This document shows positions 26,428 to 34,451 of a stretch of DNA of 64,000 nucleotides, piece by piece; within the stretch, counting starts at the first letter, position 1, and the number at the start of each line of letters is the position of its first letter. The notes under the pieces were generated by a model, which searched no databases, was not told where the DNA came from, and was given only the letters and a program-made list of their open reading frames with translations. The DNA lies in NCBI RefSeq assembly GCF_033343995.1, contig NZ_CP137573.1, positions 2,046,001 through 2,110,000 on the forward strand. Direction: 5' to 3'. Both the position numbers and the translations under genes were made by a program. This DNA comes from Streptomyces sp. HUAS YS2. GTDB taxonomy: Bacteria; Actinomycetota; Actinomycetes; Streptomycetales; Streptomycetaceae.

Positions 26428-26497
26428 GCGAATTCCCCTCCCGGGCGCCGGATGAATGCCGTCGCCCAGTGTGCGGGGGTGCGCTCCGGAGCGGACA

Positions 26498-26530
26498 GAC
26501 CAATTCCCGGGTGCCCTTGCGGACCAAGTC
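26498..26530. promoter_or_regulatory. GACCAA direct repeats in the trpD-mocR divergent promoter
   Basis: GACCAATTC at 26498-26506 and GACCAAGTC at 26522-26530 are direct repeats 24 bp apart, between the trpD start (26427) and the MocR start (26598). The same motif and spacing recur at 30248-30280 before trpE and the DAHP synthase gene. MocR/PdxR regulators usually bind direct repeats, so these are candidate MocR sites. Confidence 0.5.
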
Positions 26531-26597
26531 CCCGGAGAAGACGGAAACCACCCTCCTCACCCGTGAGAAGAGCGTCCACAGAAAGGCCAGGGGAAAC

Positions 26598-27995
26598 ATG
26601 GGACTTCATCTCGCTGTCGACGTCTCCCGTGATTCCGGGGAATCGCTGACCGCCCAGATACAGGAATTCATCCGCGAGGAGATCCGGGAGGGCGGTCTCC
26701 ATCCCGGCACCCGCCTCCCGGCCTCCCGCCTGCTCGCCTCCGACCTCGGCGTCTCGCGGAGCGTCGTCGTCGAGGCGTACGCCCAACTCGCCGCCGAGGG
26801 CTACCTGGAGGCCGCTCGCGGTGCCGGGACCCGGGTGACCGGGCACCTCTCCCGGGACACCGTGGTGCCCGTACTGCTCGACGACGCCCCGGCCGGGCGG
26901 GCGCGGTGGGACCTGCGCCCGGGCGGCCACAACGCCCCCGGGGTGCCGCACCGTGAGTGGCTCACCGCCTACGAGCGGGCCCTGACCTCCCCGCGTCCGC
27001 CCGCGCCCGCCTATCCACCGCTGGCCGGAGAGCCGGAGCTGCGCGCCGAACTCGCCCGCCATCTCGGCCGGTTCCGCGGGGTGCGGGCCACCCCGGCCAC
27101 GGTCCTGGTGGTCTCCGGCTTCGCCCAGGCGCTCGCGCTGCTGTGTGTCGCCCTGCCGGCCCGAGGCATCACCGAGCTGGCCGTGGAGGACCCCTCCCAC
27201 CCCGGTCAGCGGCGCTTCGTCCAGGACAGCGGTGGTCTCCGGCCGGTGCCGGTCCCGGTGGACGAGGAGGGCATCGACGTGGCCGCGCTCGCCTCGACCG
27301 GCGCCCGGGCCGTCCTCGTCACCCCGAACCAGCAGTTCCCGACCGGCGTCGTGCTCTCAGCCGCGCGCCGCGAGGCCCTGGTCCGCTGGGCCCGCGCGGT
27401 CGACGGCTGGATCATCGAGGACGACTACTACGGCGGGCTCTGGTACGACGAGCGGACACCCCGCCCGCTTGCGCTCCAGCGTCTCGCGCCCGACCGCGTG
27501 GTCCACGCGGGCACCGCCGGCAAGCTGCTCGACCCCGGGCTCCGGCTCGGCTGGCTGACCGCCCCCGAGGAGCTGCTGAACGAGCTGCTGCGGGTCCGTG
27601 CGCGGCACGATCTGGGAGGCGACTCCCTCACCCAGCGGGCCTTCGCCGAACTGCTGCGCAGCGGCCTCTACGACCGGCACGTCCGCCGGCTGGCCCGGCG
27701 CTGCGCCGACCGCGCCGAGGCGTTGCGGGAGGCCGTGGAGGCCCGGCTGCCGGGGGCGGTCGTCGCCGGTCCCGCCGCCGGCCTGCACGCCTGGGTGCGC
27801 CTGCCGCCGCGCACGGACGAGGCCGCGCTGGTGGCCGGGGCGCAGCGGCGCGGAATCCTGCTGCGGGGCGGCGCGGCCTTCTCCGCGGCGCCCCGCCCGA
27901 CGGCCCCGGCGCTGGTGGTGGGCCATGCCCACCTGCCCCTCTCGGGCATCACCGAGGCCGTCCAGGTGATCGGCGAGGTCATGAACCGGCGGTGA
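26598..27995 (+). CDS. MocR-family (GntR-aminotransferase) regulator
   Basis: About 465 residues. The N-terminal winged helix (about 8-80) has IQEFIREEIREGGLHPGTRLPASRLLASDLGVSRSVVVEAYAQLAAEGYLEA. The C-terminal domain (about 110-460) is a fold-type I aminotransferase, with HAGTAGKLLDPGLRLGW containing the PLP-binding lysine and VTPNQQFPTGV near the cofactor. MocR proteins sense PLP or amino compounds and act mainly as regulators. The ATG at 26598 is preceded by AGGGG. Flanked by trpD and trpG/trpE, it probably controls precursor supply. Its 3' end overlaps the convergent trpG stop by 17 nt. Confidence 0.92.
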   Translation: MGLHLAVDVSRDSGESLTAQIQEFIREEIREGGLHPGTRLPASRLLASDLGVSRSVVVEAYAQLAAEGYLEAARGAGTRVTGHLSRDTVVPVLLDDAPAGRARWDLRPGGHNAPGVPHREWLTAYERALTSPRPPAPAYPPLAGEPELRAELARHLGRFRGVRATPATVLVVSGFAQALALLCVALPARGITELAVEDPSHPGQRRFVQDSGGLRPVPVPVDEEGIDVAALASTGARAVLVTPNQQFPTGVVLSAARREALVRWARAVDGWIIEDDYYGGLWYDERTPRPLALQRLAPDRVVHAGTAGKLLDPGLRLGWLTAPEELLNELLRVRARHDLGGDSLTQRAFAELLRSGLYDRHVRRLARRCADRAEALREAVEARLPGAVVAGPAAGLHAWVRLPPRTDEAALVAGAQRRGILLRGGAAFSAAPRPTAPALVVGHAHLPLSGITEAVQVIGEVMNRR

Positions 27996-28578
27996 GGACG
28001 CGGGGCGGGGCCGCCGCCATCGCGAGGAAGTTCTCCAGGAGCCGCGGCCCGCCCGTCGTCATGACGCTCTCGGGGTGGAACTGCACCCCGAAGACCGGGA
28101 GTTCGCGGTGTGCGAGGGCCATCACGTAGCCGTGGTCGACGCTGACGGCGGTGGTCGTCAGCGGTTCGGGAAGGGGGTCGGTCACGATCAGGGAGTGGTA
28201 GCGCGTCGCCTCCAGCGTGTTGCCCAGCCCTTCGAAGAGGCCGGCGCCGTCGTGCCGCACGATGCTGGTGCGGCCGTGCATCACCTGTTCCGCCACCTCG
28301 ATCCGGCCCCCGTACGCCAGGGCGATCGCCTGGTGTCCCAGACAGACCCCGAGCAGTGGCACGGCGCCGGCGAACCTGTGGACGAGCTCGACGTGGCCGG
28401 AGTCGGCCGGGTGGCCGGGCCCGGGTCCCAGGACCACCGCGTCGGCGCCCAGCGCCGCCAGTTCGTCCGGGGACCGCGTCCCGGAGCGCACCACCACCGT
28501 CTCGGCGCCGAGGGCGCGCAGGTAGCTGTCGATGATGTGGACGAAACTGTCGTACGCGTCGATCAGCAGCACCTTCAC
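27979..28578 (-). CDS. trpG: Anthranilate synthase component II (glutamine amidotransferase)
   Basis: A 199-residue class I glutamine amidotransferase. It has the oxyanion strand GPGPGHPADSG, the nucleophile elbow PLLGVCLGHQAIA (Cys near residue 79) and the FGVQFHPESVMT segment with the catalytic His and Glu. It supplies ammonia to TrpE. Its ATG overlaps the trpE stop (ATGA), so the two subunits are translationally coupled. A PabA role is possible by sequence but unlikely given the TrpE-type partner. Confidence 0.92.
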   Translation of the reverse strand: MKVLLIDAYDSFVHIIDSYLRALGAETVVVRSGTRSPDELAALGADAVVLGPGPGHPADSGHVELVHRFAGAVPLLGVCLGHQAIALAYGGRIEVAEQVMHGRTSIVRHDGAGLFEGLGNTLEATRYHSLIVTDPLPEPLTTTAVSVDHGYVMALAHRELPVFGVQFHPESVMTTGGPRLLENFLAMAAAPPRVLTAGS

Positions 28579-30128
28579 GGCAGCAGCTCCTCACCGGTGA
28601 GCGCCCAGTGGGCGGCCCCCATCTTCGCCAGCGTCTCCCGCCATTCGGCGGCCGGCTCGGACTGGGCCACGAACCCGGCCGAGCTCTGGGTGGAGTACGT
28701 GCCGGCCCCGTCGTACTCCACCGTGCGGATGCACAGCGCCAGTTCGCTCCAGCCGCGCACGTCGAGGAGCCCGACGGCGCCCGCGTACGCGCCCCGCGGC
28801 TCGCGTTCGAGGCCGTCGGCGATCTGCATGGCCCGGATCTTCGGCGCGCCGGTCATCGTGCCCGCCGGGAAGGTGGCGCGTACGACCTCCCAGGGGGTGA
28901 CGCCTTCGGCCGGCCGGCCGGAGACCGTGGACACCAGGTGGAAGACGTGCGAGTAGGTCTCCACGTCCATGAGACTGTCCACCGGGAGCGTGCCGGCCCG
29001 CGAGACCCGCCCGATGTCGTTGCGGCACAGGTCCACCAGCATGATGTGCTCGGCCTGTTCCTTGGTGGATTCCCGCATCTCCTTGACGCGCCGCTCGTTC
29101 TCGGCCTCGTCGGTGCTCCGGGGTGCGGTGCCGGCGATGGGCCGCATGGTGATCCGGTCGTCCTCCAGCCGGAAGAAGAGCTCCGGGCTCGCGCCGATGA
29201 GCAGCCGTTCCGCGCGGGGCACCAGGTACATGTACGGCGAGGGGTTGCGGGCACGCAGCCGCCGGTACACGTCCGACGGCGCGGCGTCGGTCCGCACGTC
29301 CAGGCGGTGCCCGACCTGGATCTGGTAGATGTCACCGACCCGGATGTGCTCCAGGCAGCGGTCCGCCCACCGCAGGAACGTGTCCCGGTCCACCGAGTCC
29401 CGCACCGACAGCGGCGGCGGCACGTCCGGGGCCTGCGTCCTCGGCTTCCGCGACGCGGCCCGTCGGGCCGCGGCCCACAGCAGCGGGGCGTCCGGGGAGC
29501 TCGTGGGCGGGGGCGATGCGAAGGCGGCGCTGTCGCCGCGCAGCCAGGTCACCGTGCCGTCGGCCCGGTCGTACCAGACGGTGTCGCGGAAGAGGGTGAG
29601 GGTGATGTCGGGCCCCTGGACGGGCTTGGTGCGTTCGCCCAGCTCCTCCATGTACCAGGTCGACTCGTACGCGAGCGTGGTGAGGAAGCCGAACGCGTAG
29701 CCGTCCGGCGGGAGTTCGGTGTCGACCGCGCACAGTCCGCCCCGGGCGGTCTCCAGGAACGCCCACAGGACGCCGGGTTCGCCGGCCGTGAACTCCGCGA
29801 GCAGGCCGTGTCCGGCAGGGGCCGGGGCGGCGTCCTGCCGGAGGCCGAGTTCCCGGGCCTCCGCCGACAGCGCCTCGACGAGCGGCGGTTCGCCCTCCAC
29901 CCGGATCCGGGTGGAGGGGCCGGGACCGCCCGAGACCCGGATGTCGAGGAGCCGGCCGCAGCCGACGACGGCCCGGTCCGGGTCTCGGCCGGTGCCGGAG
30001 GCGTTCTCGAAGAGGAAGAGTTCCTCGGCCGGGCAGGTTCCGCGCAGTTCCTCGTACAGGTCGAGCGGATCGTGCGGTGGTACGTCCGACGCCGTGATGC
30101 GGACACGGACCGGTGCGCTGCTCGTCAT
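28575..30128 (-). CDS. trpE: Anthranilate synthase component I
   Basis: About 517 residues of the chorismate-binding family. The N-terminal feedback-type domain is followed by DIYQIQVGHRLDV, IGASPELFFRLEDDRITMRPIAGTAPRS, EHIMLVDLCRNDIGRVSRAGT, HLVSTVSGRP and FPAGTMTGAPKIRAM. PIAGT (Ala, not Lys) is the anthranilate-synthase rather than aminodeoxychorismate-synthase signature. The ATG at 30128 has GAGGAAG upstream. Whether feedback-inhibition residues are altered cannot be judged by eye. With trpG, trpD and trpC it builds indole-3-glycerol phosphate from chorismate, except for the TrpF step. Confidence 0.93.
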   Translation of the reverse strand: MTSSAPVRVRITASDVPPHDPLDLYEELRGTCPAEELFLFENASGTGRDPDRAVVGCGRLLDIRVSGGPGPSTRIRVEGEPPLVEALSAEARELGLRQDAAPAPAGHGLLAEFTAGEPGVLWAFLETARGGLCAVDTELPPDGYAFGFLTTLAYESTWYMEELGERTKPVQGPDITLTLFRDTVWYDRADGTVTWLRGDSAAFASPPPTSSPDAPLLWAAARRAASRKPRTQAPDVPPPLSVRDSVDRDTFLRWADRCLEHIRVGDIYQIQVGHRLDVRTDAAPSDVYRRLRARNPSPYMYLVPRAERLLIGASPELFFRLEDDRITMRPIAGTAPRSTDEAENERRVKEMRESTKEQAEHIMLVDLCRNDIGRVSRAGTLPVDSLMDVETYSHVFHLVSTVSGRPAEGVTPWEVVRATFPAGTMTGAPKIRAMQIADGLEREPRGAYAGAVGLLDVRGWSELALCIRTVEYDGAGTYSTQSSAGFVAQSEPAAEWRETLAKMGAAHWALTGEELLP

Positions 30129-30218
30129 CGTGAGATCTTCCTCGCTTTTCGCGCCGTTCGCGTTTCCCGGCGGTTCTCGGGAAGGAATCCGGAGAACCGC
30201 CGGGCCGTGCCAGAAAAC

Positions 30219-30289
30219 AACCAAATGGGCTCGACGGGGAACGTCCAGACCAAATGCGGGGCACCGGGCCGGACCAATTCGGTCCGGCC
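30219..30289. promoter_or_regulatory. GACCAA repeats and palindrome in the trpE-DAHP synthase divergent promoter
   Basis: AACCAAATG (30219), GACCAAATG (30248) and GACCAATTC (30272) are direct repeats; the last two are 24 bp apart, exactly as before the MocR gene. The third repeat sits inside a dyad with perfect 9-bp arms, GGCCGGACC (30267-30275) and GGTCCGGCC (30281-30289). The region lies between the divergent trpE (30128) and DAHP synthase (30349) starts. Confidence 0.5.
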
Positions 30290-30348
30290 TTGACGGGAGA
30301 ACCCCCGAGGAAATTGGGTGCTGTCGCCACGGTTCAGGGGAGGACGAT

Positions 30349-31725
30349 GTGGACAGCACGGAACGGCATGCGGCCGGCACGGAGCACCCGACGGGGTCGG
30401 CCGGCGCCGGGGCCGCCGACCAGCAGCCCGACTGGCCCGATCCGGCACGGCTGCGCGAGGTGACCGAACGGCTGGCCGGAGCGCCGCCGCTGGTCTTCCC
30501 CGCGGAGTGCGACCGGCTGCGCGAAAGACTCGGCGCCGTCGCCCGGGGCGAGGCGCTGCTCCTCCAGGGCGGCGACTGCGCCGAGACCTTCGCGGGCGCC
30601 ACCCAGGAGTCCGTCGAGGGCAAGCTGCGCACCCTGCTGCAGATGGCGGTGGTCCTCTCCCACGGGGCCGCCCTGCCGGTGGTCAAGGTGGGCCGGATGG
30701 CCGGTCAGTTCGCCAAGCCCCGGTCCCGCCCCGTCGAGCGGCAGGGATCCGTCGAACTGCCCGTGTACCGCGGCGACGCGGTCAACGGCCCCGGCTTCAC
30801 CGCCCGGGACCGCACCCCCGCCCCGGAGCGGCTCGGACGGATGTACGAGGCGTCGGCGACCACCCTCAACCTGGTACGGGCCCTGACCACCGGCGGCTTC
30901 GCCGATCTCGCGCAGGTCCACGCCTGGAACCGGGCCTTCGTCGCCGCCACCCCGGGGAGCCGCCGCTACGAGCGGGTGGCCGACGAGATCACCCGGGCCC
31001 TGGCCTTCCTGCGCGCCTGCGGCGGCGACACCCGGGCACTCGCCACCGCCGACTTCCACGTCAGTCACGAGGGTCTGCTGCTCGACTACGAGCGTGCCCT
31101 GACCCGTACCGACCCGGAGAGCGGCCGCACCTACGCCACCAGCGGGCACCTGCTCTGGATCGGCGAGCGCACGCGCCGACTCGACGGCCCGCACGTCGCG
31201 TTCTTCTCCCGGATCGCCAACCCGATCGCGGTGAAGCTGGGCCCGAGCACCACGCCGGACGAGGTGCTGCGGTACGTGGACCTGCTCGACCCGGACCGCC
31301 AGCCAGGACGGCTGACCTTCGTGGTCCGCATGGGCGCCGAGCGGATCCGTGACGCACTGCCCCTCCTGGTGGAGAAGGCGGCGTCCGAGGGCGCCCCGGT
31401 CTGCTGGGTGAGCGACCCCATGCACGGCAACACCTTCACCGGCGACGACGGGCGGAAGACCCGTCGGCTCGACGCCGTCGCCGACGAACTGAAGGGCTTC
31501 GTCGAGGTCCACCGGACCCTGGGCACCCACGCCGGCGGCGTCCACCTGGAACTCACCGGCGAGGACGTGACCGAGTGCCTGGGCGGCAGCCACACGATCG
31601 CCCCCGAGATGCTCTCGCACCGCTACGAGTCCGCCTGCGACCCCCGCCTGAACCCCGCACAGGCCCTCGACCTGGCCTTCCTCCTCGCCGAGTGGTACCG
31701 CGACGGGACGGCGGCCCTCAGTTGA
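30349..31725 (+). CDS. Class II DAHP synthase
   Basis: A 458-residue 3-deoxy-D-arabino-heptulosonate-7-phosphate synthase of the plant/actinobacterial class II type, the entry step of the shikimate pathway. Signatures are LLLQGGDCAETFAG (metal-binding Cys), VVKVGRMAGQFAKPRS, YRGDAVNG, YATSGHLLWIGERTR, NPIAVKLGPSTTPDEV and WVSDPMHGNTF. The GTG at 30349 follows GGGGAGGA; an ATG at 30347 is out of frame. A second-copy DAHP synthase next to trpEG is a common device for boosting aromatic precursor flow in natural-product clusters. Its 3' end overlaps the convergent TetR gene by 8 nt. Confidence 0.94.
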   Translation: MDSTERHAAGTEHPTGSAGAGAADQQPDWPDPARLREVTERLAGAPPLVFPAECDRLRERLGAVARGEALLLQGGDCAETFAGATQESVEGKLRTLLQMAVVLSHGAALPVVKVGRMAGQFAKPRSRPVERQGSVELPVYRGDAVNGPGFTARDRTPAPERLGRMYEASATTLNLVRALTTGGFADLAQVHAWNRAFVAATPGSRRYERVADEITRALAFLRACGGDTRALATADFHVSHEGLLLDYERALTRTDPESGRTYATSGHLLWIGERTRRLDGPHVAFFSRIANPIAVKLGPSTTPDEVLRYVDLLDPDRQPGRLTFVVRMGAERIRDALPLLVEKAASEGAPVCWVSDPMHGNTFTGDDGRKTRRLDAVADELKGFVEVHRTLGTHAGGVHLELTGEDVTECLGGSHTIAPEMLSHRYESACDPRLNPAQALDLAFLLAEWYRDGTAALS

Positions 31726-32287
31726 GCAATCGGTCGACCAGTCCGTCGATGTAGTCCGGGGCGAGCGGGCCCATGCCGAACAGGACACGGATGTACATCG
31801 GGGCCAGGACGTGGTCCAGCACCTCGAACGCGTCCGGTGCGTCCTCGCCACGTTCACGGGCGCGATCGAGCATGGACTGCAGTTGCCGGGTGCGTTCGGT
31901 GCGGAGGTCGTCACGAGCCTGCAGGCCCTGCTGACCGTTGCCGGCCAGGGCGACGGCCAGGTGCAGCACCGCCGGGCCGTCCGGGCCGGTGATCTCTCGG
32001 GCCACCTGGGCCGCGTACGTACGCAGGTCGCCGGCGAGGCTCCCGGTGTCGGGCATCGGCGACCGCGCGTTGAGGCGGGTGAGCGCCACGTCGGTGAGCA
32101 GGGTCTCCAGGTTGCCCCACCGGCGGTAGATGCTGCTGTCGGCCACGCCCGCGCGGGCCGCGACCTCGCCGACGGTGAAGTTGCCGTAGCCGCGCTCGCC
32201 GATCAGCTCGGTGACGGCCTGGTGCACCTCCGCGCCGACGCGGGCGCTGCGCCCGCCGGGCCGCCGGGTTCGCTGTCGCTCGTTCAT
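31718..32287 (-). CDS. TetR-family repressor
   Basis: A 189-residue regulator. The N-terminal helix-turn-helix (about 15-65) reads GAEVHQAVTELIGERGYGNFTVGEVAARAGVADSSIYRRWGNLETLL. The C-terminal ligand domain resembles the TetR_C_11-like group (VLDHVLAPMYIRVLFG). It is divergent from a DHA2-type MFS gene, and two palindromes sit in the shared 140-bp gap, the standard layout for a drug-responsive repressor and its efflux pump. Confidence 0.92.
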   Translation of the reverse strand: MNERQRTRRPGGRSARVGAEVHQAVTELIGERGYGNFTVGEVAARAGVADSSIYRRWGNLETLLTDVALTRLNARSPMPDTGSLAGDLRTYAAQVAREITGPDGPAVLHLAVALAGNGQQGLQARDDLRTERTRQLQSMLDRARERGEDAPDAFEVLDHVLAPMYIRVLFGMGPLAPDYIDGLVDRLLN

Positions 32288-32298
32288 CCCCTCACCTT

Positions 32299-32370
32299 AA
32301 CGCAGTTGCGGCTTGCGTTTACGCGCCCACCTCCCTAAAGTCGCCTAACGCAGTCGCCGACTGCTTTAGG
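32299..32370. promoter_or_regulatory. Two palindromic operators between tetR and MFS genes
   Basis: Dyad 1 spans 32299-32319 with arms AACGCA/TGCGTT. Dyad 2 spans 32344-32370 with arms CCTAA/TTAGG outside and GCAGTC/GACTGC inside, and is nearly perfect over 27 bp. Both share AACGCAGT at the left arm. They fit TetR autoregulation plus repression of the exporter. Confidence 0.65.
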
Positions 32371-32430
32371 GCGCTCAGGTGTATCGCCACCCGCGCCGAA
32401 CGGGAACAAATGACGATCAAAGGGGGTCCC

Positions 32431-33903
32431 ATGGCCGCATCGCATGCGACGGTGGGCAGTCGATCGAACCGGGCCGTGCTGCTCACGGTGACCTGCCTGG
32501 GCCAGTTCATGGTCCTGCTCGACAACACGATCGTCGGAGCGGCGCTGCCGGACATGCAGCACCGGCTGCACACTCAACTGACCGGTCTGCAATGGATCGT
32601 CGACGCGTACGTCCTGCTGGTCGCCATGCTGCTGCTGTCCGGCGGCATCTTCGCCGACCGGTTCGGCCGGAAGCGGGTGTACCTGACCGGCGTGGCAGTG
32701 TTCACCGTCGCGTCGGTGTGGTGCAGCCTCGCACCCTCGGTCGGCTGGCTGGTCGCCGGCCGGGTGCTGCAGGGCATCGGGGCGGCGGCACTGAGCCCCG
32801 CCTCGCTCGCCCTGCTCGTCGCCGCCCATCCCGTGCCACAGGAACGGATCAAGGCGATCGGGCTGTGGGCCGGACTCAGCGGAATCGGTCTGGCCGTCGG
32901 CCCCGTGGCCGGCGGCGTGCTGACGGACGCCTTCGGCTGGCCCGCCATCTTCCTGGTCAACCTGCCCGTCGGCGCACTCCTGCTGCTGGTCGGCCTGCGG
33001 CACCTCGGCGAGTCCCGCAATCCGAGCGCCCCCGCGATCGACATGCCGGGGACGGCGCTGTCCGTTCTGGGGGTGGGGACGCTGACCTACGGCCTGATCG
33101 AGGGTGGTGCCCGCGGCTGGGCCTCGCCGCTGATCCTGGGCAGCTTCACCGCCGCGGTGATCCTCCTCGGCGCCTTCGTCGCCGTCGAAGCGCGTCGTTC
33201 CGCTCCGATGCTGCCGCTGCGGCTGTTCCGTCAGCGCCTGTTCACCGTGTCCAACACCGCCATGGTGGTGGTGGGATTCGCGCTGATGGGTTCGTCGTTC
33301 TTCTTCTCCCAGTTCTTCGTGTACGTCCAGGGCAGCTCGATCCTCCGCGCCGGCCTGCAGACCCTGCCGACCACCCTCGCCATGGTGATCGTCAGCCCGT
33401 ACGCCGGCCGGCTCGCCGCCCGTTACGGCTTCCGCCTCCTGGTGACCACGGGCCTGGCCCTGGCCGGCCTGGGACTCCTGGCGCTCGGCACGGTGCACGC
33501 CGACACCGGCTACGGGAACGTGTGGTGGCGGCTGGGACTCGTCGGCATCGGCTTCGCCCTGACCATGTCCCCCCTGACAGGAGCCGCCATCCAAGCGGTC
33601 AGCCCGCAGGAGGGCGGCCTCGCATCAGGCATCAGCAGCACCACCCGGCAGATCGGCGCGGTGCTCGGCGTGGCGGTACTCGGAGCCGTCGTCCGCACCC
33701 GGCAATCCGTCGGCGCCTCCTTCGAGACCGGCCTCAACAGCGCCTTCGTCGCGGCCGGCGCCATCACCTTGGCCACCGCCGCGTTCACCGGCCTGTGGCT
33801 GGTGAGGTCCAGGCCCACGGAAGCCCCCGCGGCACCACAACGTCCCACCGACCCAGTCGCGCCCACCCCCTCGAACGCACCCTCCACGTACAGCCCGAAC
33901 TAG
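32431..33903 (+). CDS. MFS drug-efflux transporter, DHA2 type
   Basis: About 490 residues with about 14 membrane segments. The signature LLDNTIVGAALPDMQHRLHTQLTGLQWIVDAYVL is followed by motif A (SGGIFADRFGRKRVYLTGVAV). The ATG at 32431 is preceded by AAAGGGGG; an in-frame ATG at 32410 lacks a ribosome binding site. The TAG stop falls on the first base of the repeat that marks the island's left end, so the gene's last codons touch the recombination boundary. It is probably regulated by the divergent TetR. Confidence 0.88.
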   Translation: MAASHATVGSRSNRAVLLTVTCLGQFMVLLDNTIVGAALPDMQHRLHTQLTGLQWIVDAYVLLVAMLLLSGGIFADRFGRKRVYLTGVAVFTVASVWCSLAPSVGWLVAGRVLQGIGAAALSPASLALLVAAHPVPQERIKAIGLWAGLSGIGLAVGPVAGGVLTDAFGWPAIFLVNLPVGALLLLVGLRHLGESRNPSAPAIDMPGTALSVLGVGTLTYGLIEGGARGWASPLILGSFTAAVILLGAFVAVEARRSAPMLPLRLFRQRLFTVSNTAMVVVGFALMGSSFFFSQFFVYVQGSSILRAGLQTLPTTLAMVIVSPYAGRLAARYGFRLLVTTGLALAGLGLLALGTVHADTGYGNVWWRLGLVGIGFALTMSPLTGAAIQAVSPQEGGLASGISSTTRQIGAVLGVAVLGAVVRTRQSVGASFETGLNSAFVAAGAITLATAAFTGLWLVRSRPTEAPAAPQRPTDPVAPTPSNAPSTYSPN

Positions 33904-33970
33904 CGGCCCTTACTTCACCGGCTCCAGAATCGCCACGCACTCGACATGGTGGGTCATCGCAAACATGTCG
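33902..33970. repeat. attL-like copy of the RNA methyltransferase 3' end
   Basis: This stretch matches 58556-58623 at roughly 85% of positions, including an uninterrupted 23-bp identity (33920-33942 with 58573-58595) and AGCGGCCCTT at the outer edge. The right copy is the 3' end of an intact gene; this copy is a detached fragment. Direct repeats of a gene's 3' end at both ends of an inserted segment are the hallmark of site-specific integration. Confidence 0.75.
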
Positions 33971-33975
33971 ACACG
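33910..33975 (-). pseudogene. 3' fragment of a TrmA/RlmD-like RNA methyltransferase gene
   Basis: Read on the minus strand, 33975 to 33910 encodes RVDMFAMTHHVECVAILEPVK and a TAA stop. The intact gene at 58554-59882 ends AFDLFPMTHHVECVAILEP followed by AEKGR and TGA. Only the last 20 or so codons survive. The substitutions show that this is a divergent allele and not a recent exact duplicate. Upstream of 33975 the similarity stops abruptly. I read it as the displaced end left, or brought in, when the 33.97-58.55 kb segment inserted. Confidence 0.75.
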
Positions 33976-34050
33976 AAAACACGTTAAAGAAAACAGCAGG
34001 TCAGCGACTCGTATGGCGCAAATCGGACGCAAGATCAATGTGCGTTACGG

Positions 34051-34070
34051 GCACTATGGGCGCTACGTGC
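34051..34070 (+). repeat. 20-bp inverted repeat, left arm
   Basis: GCACTATGGGCGCTACGTGC here matches the reverse complement of 58514-58533 at 18 of 20 positions. The two arms lie just inside the direct repeats at the two ends of the putative island, in opposite orientation, as expected of element termini. Confidence 0.7.
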
Positions 34071-34137
34071 ACCCTCTTGACGCACATCCCAACCGCACAC
34101 AAGGGCTCCGAGTCCGCCCCCGGCAAAGATCTCGCCT

Positions 34138-34158
34138 TATAGCATTCGAAATGCCATA
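34138..34158. promoter_or_regulatory. vapB operator/promoter palindrome
   Basis: A 21-bp dyad (TAT, GCATT, centre CGA, AATGC, ATA) ends 8 nt before the vapB ATG. A CATACT hexamer at 34155-34160 could be the -10, which would place the transcription start at or next to the ATG. No ribosome binding site is visible, so a leaderless mRNA autoregulated by the antitoxin is plausible. Confidence 0.55.
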
Positions 34159-34166
34159 CTTCCGTC

Positions 34167-34451
34167 ATGGCTGACGACGACACCGACTTCCCTCCCGGCG
34201 ACGGCCCCACCAGCGGCATCTCCGTCTCCCTCACGGCCGGCACCTTGCAAGCGATCCGTGAGCGGGTCGGCAGGCGGGGTGTCTCCGCGTACCTGGAGAA
34301 GGCCGCGCAGCGGCAGATCGAGCGCGACAACCTCAACGAGTTGATCGCCGACTTCGACAAGACCCACGGCCCCGCCGACCCAGAAGCCGTAGCCGCCAAG
34401 CGGGCCAAGCTTTCCGGGCGCACTTCCTCCGATGCCGGGGCGGCCGCGTGA
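34167..34451 (+). CDS. VapB-like antitoxin
   Basis: A 94-residue acidic protein. Residues 15-55 (SGISVSLTAGTLQAIRERVGRRGVSAYLEKAAQRQIERD) look like a ribbon-helix-helix DNA-binding module. The rest (LNELIADFDKTHGPADPEAVAAKRAKL) is a charged tail suited to wrapping a toxin. Its stop overlaps the PIN-toxin start by 4 nt. Antitoxins of this kind neutralise the toxin and repress their own promoter, here probably through the dyad at 34138-34158. Confidence 0.8.
   Translation: MADDDTDFPPGDGPTSGISVSLTAGTLQAIRERVGRRGVSAYLEKAAQRQIERDNLNELIADFDKTHGPADPEAVAAKRAKLSGRTSSDAGAAA

Larger units (their letters stand above)
33976..34166. other. Left inner end of the island
   Basis: No gene. It contains AAACAGCAGGTCAGCG at 33990-34005, repeated in the same orientation at 58544-58559 where it runs into the methyltransferase stop codon. 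It also holds an inverted-repeat arm (34051-34070), one TTGACGCAC (34077-34085) and the vapB promoter/operator. These look like recombinase arm and core sites, but no recombinase gene is present to confirm this. Confidence 0.5.

Noticed and set aside
28575..30128. Component I enzyme as aminodeoxychorismate synthase (PabB)
   Set aside because: The PIAGT motif with Ala, where PabB-type enzymes have Lys, and the company of trpD and trpC indicate anthranilate synthase.
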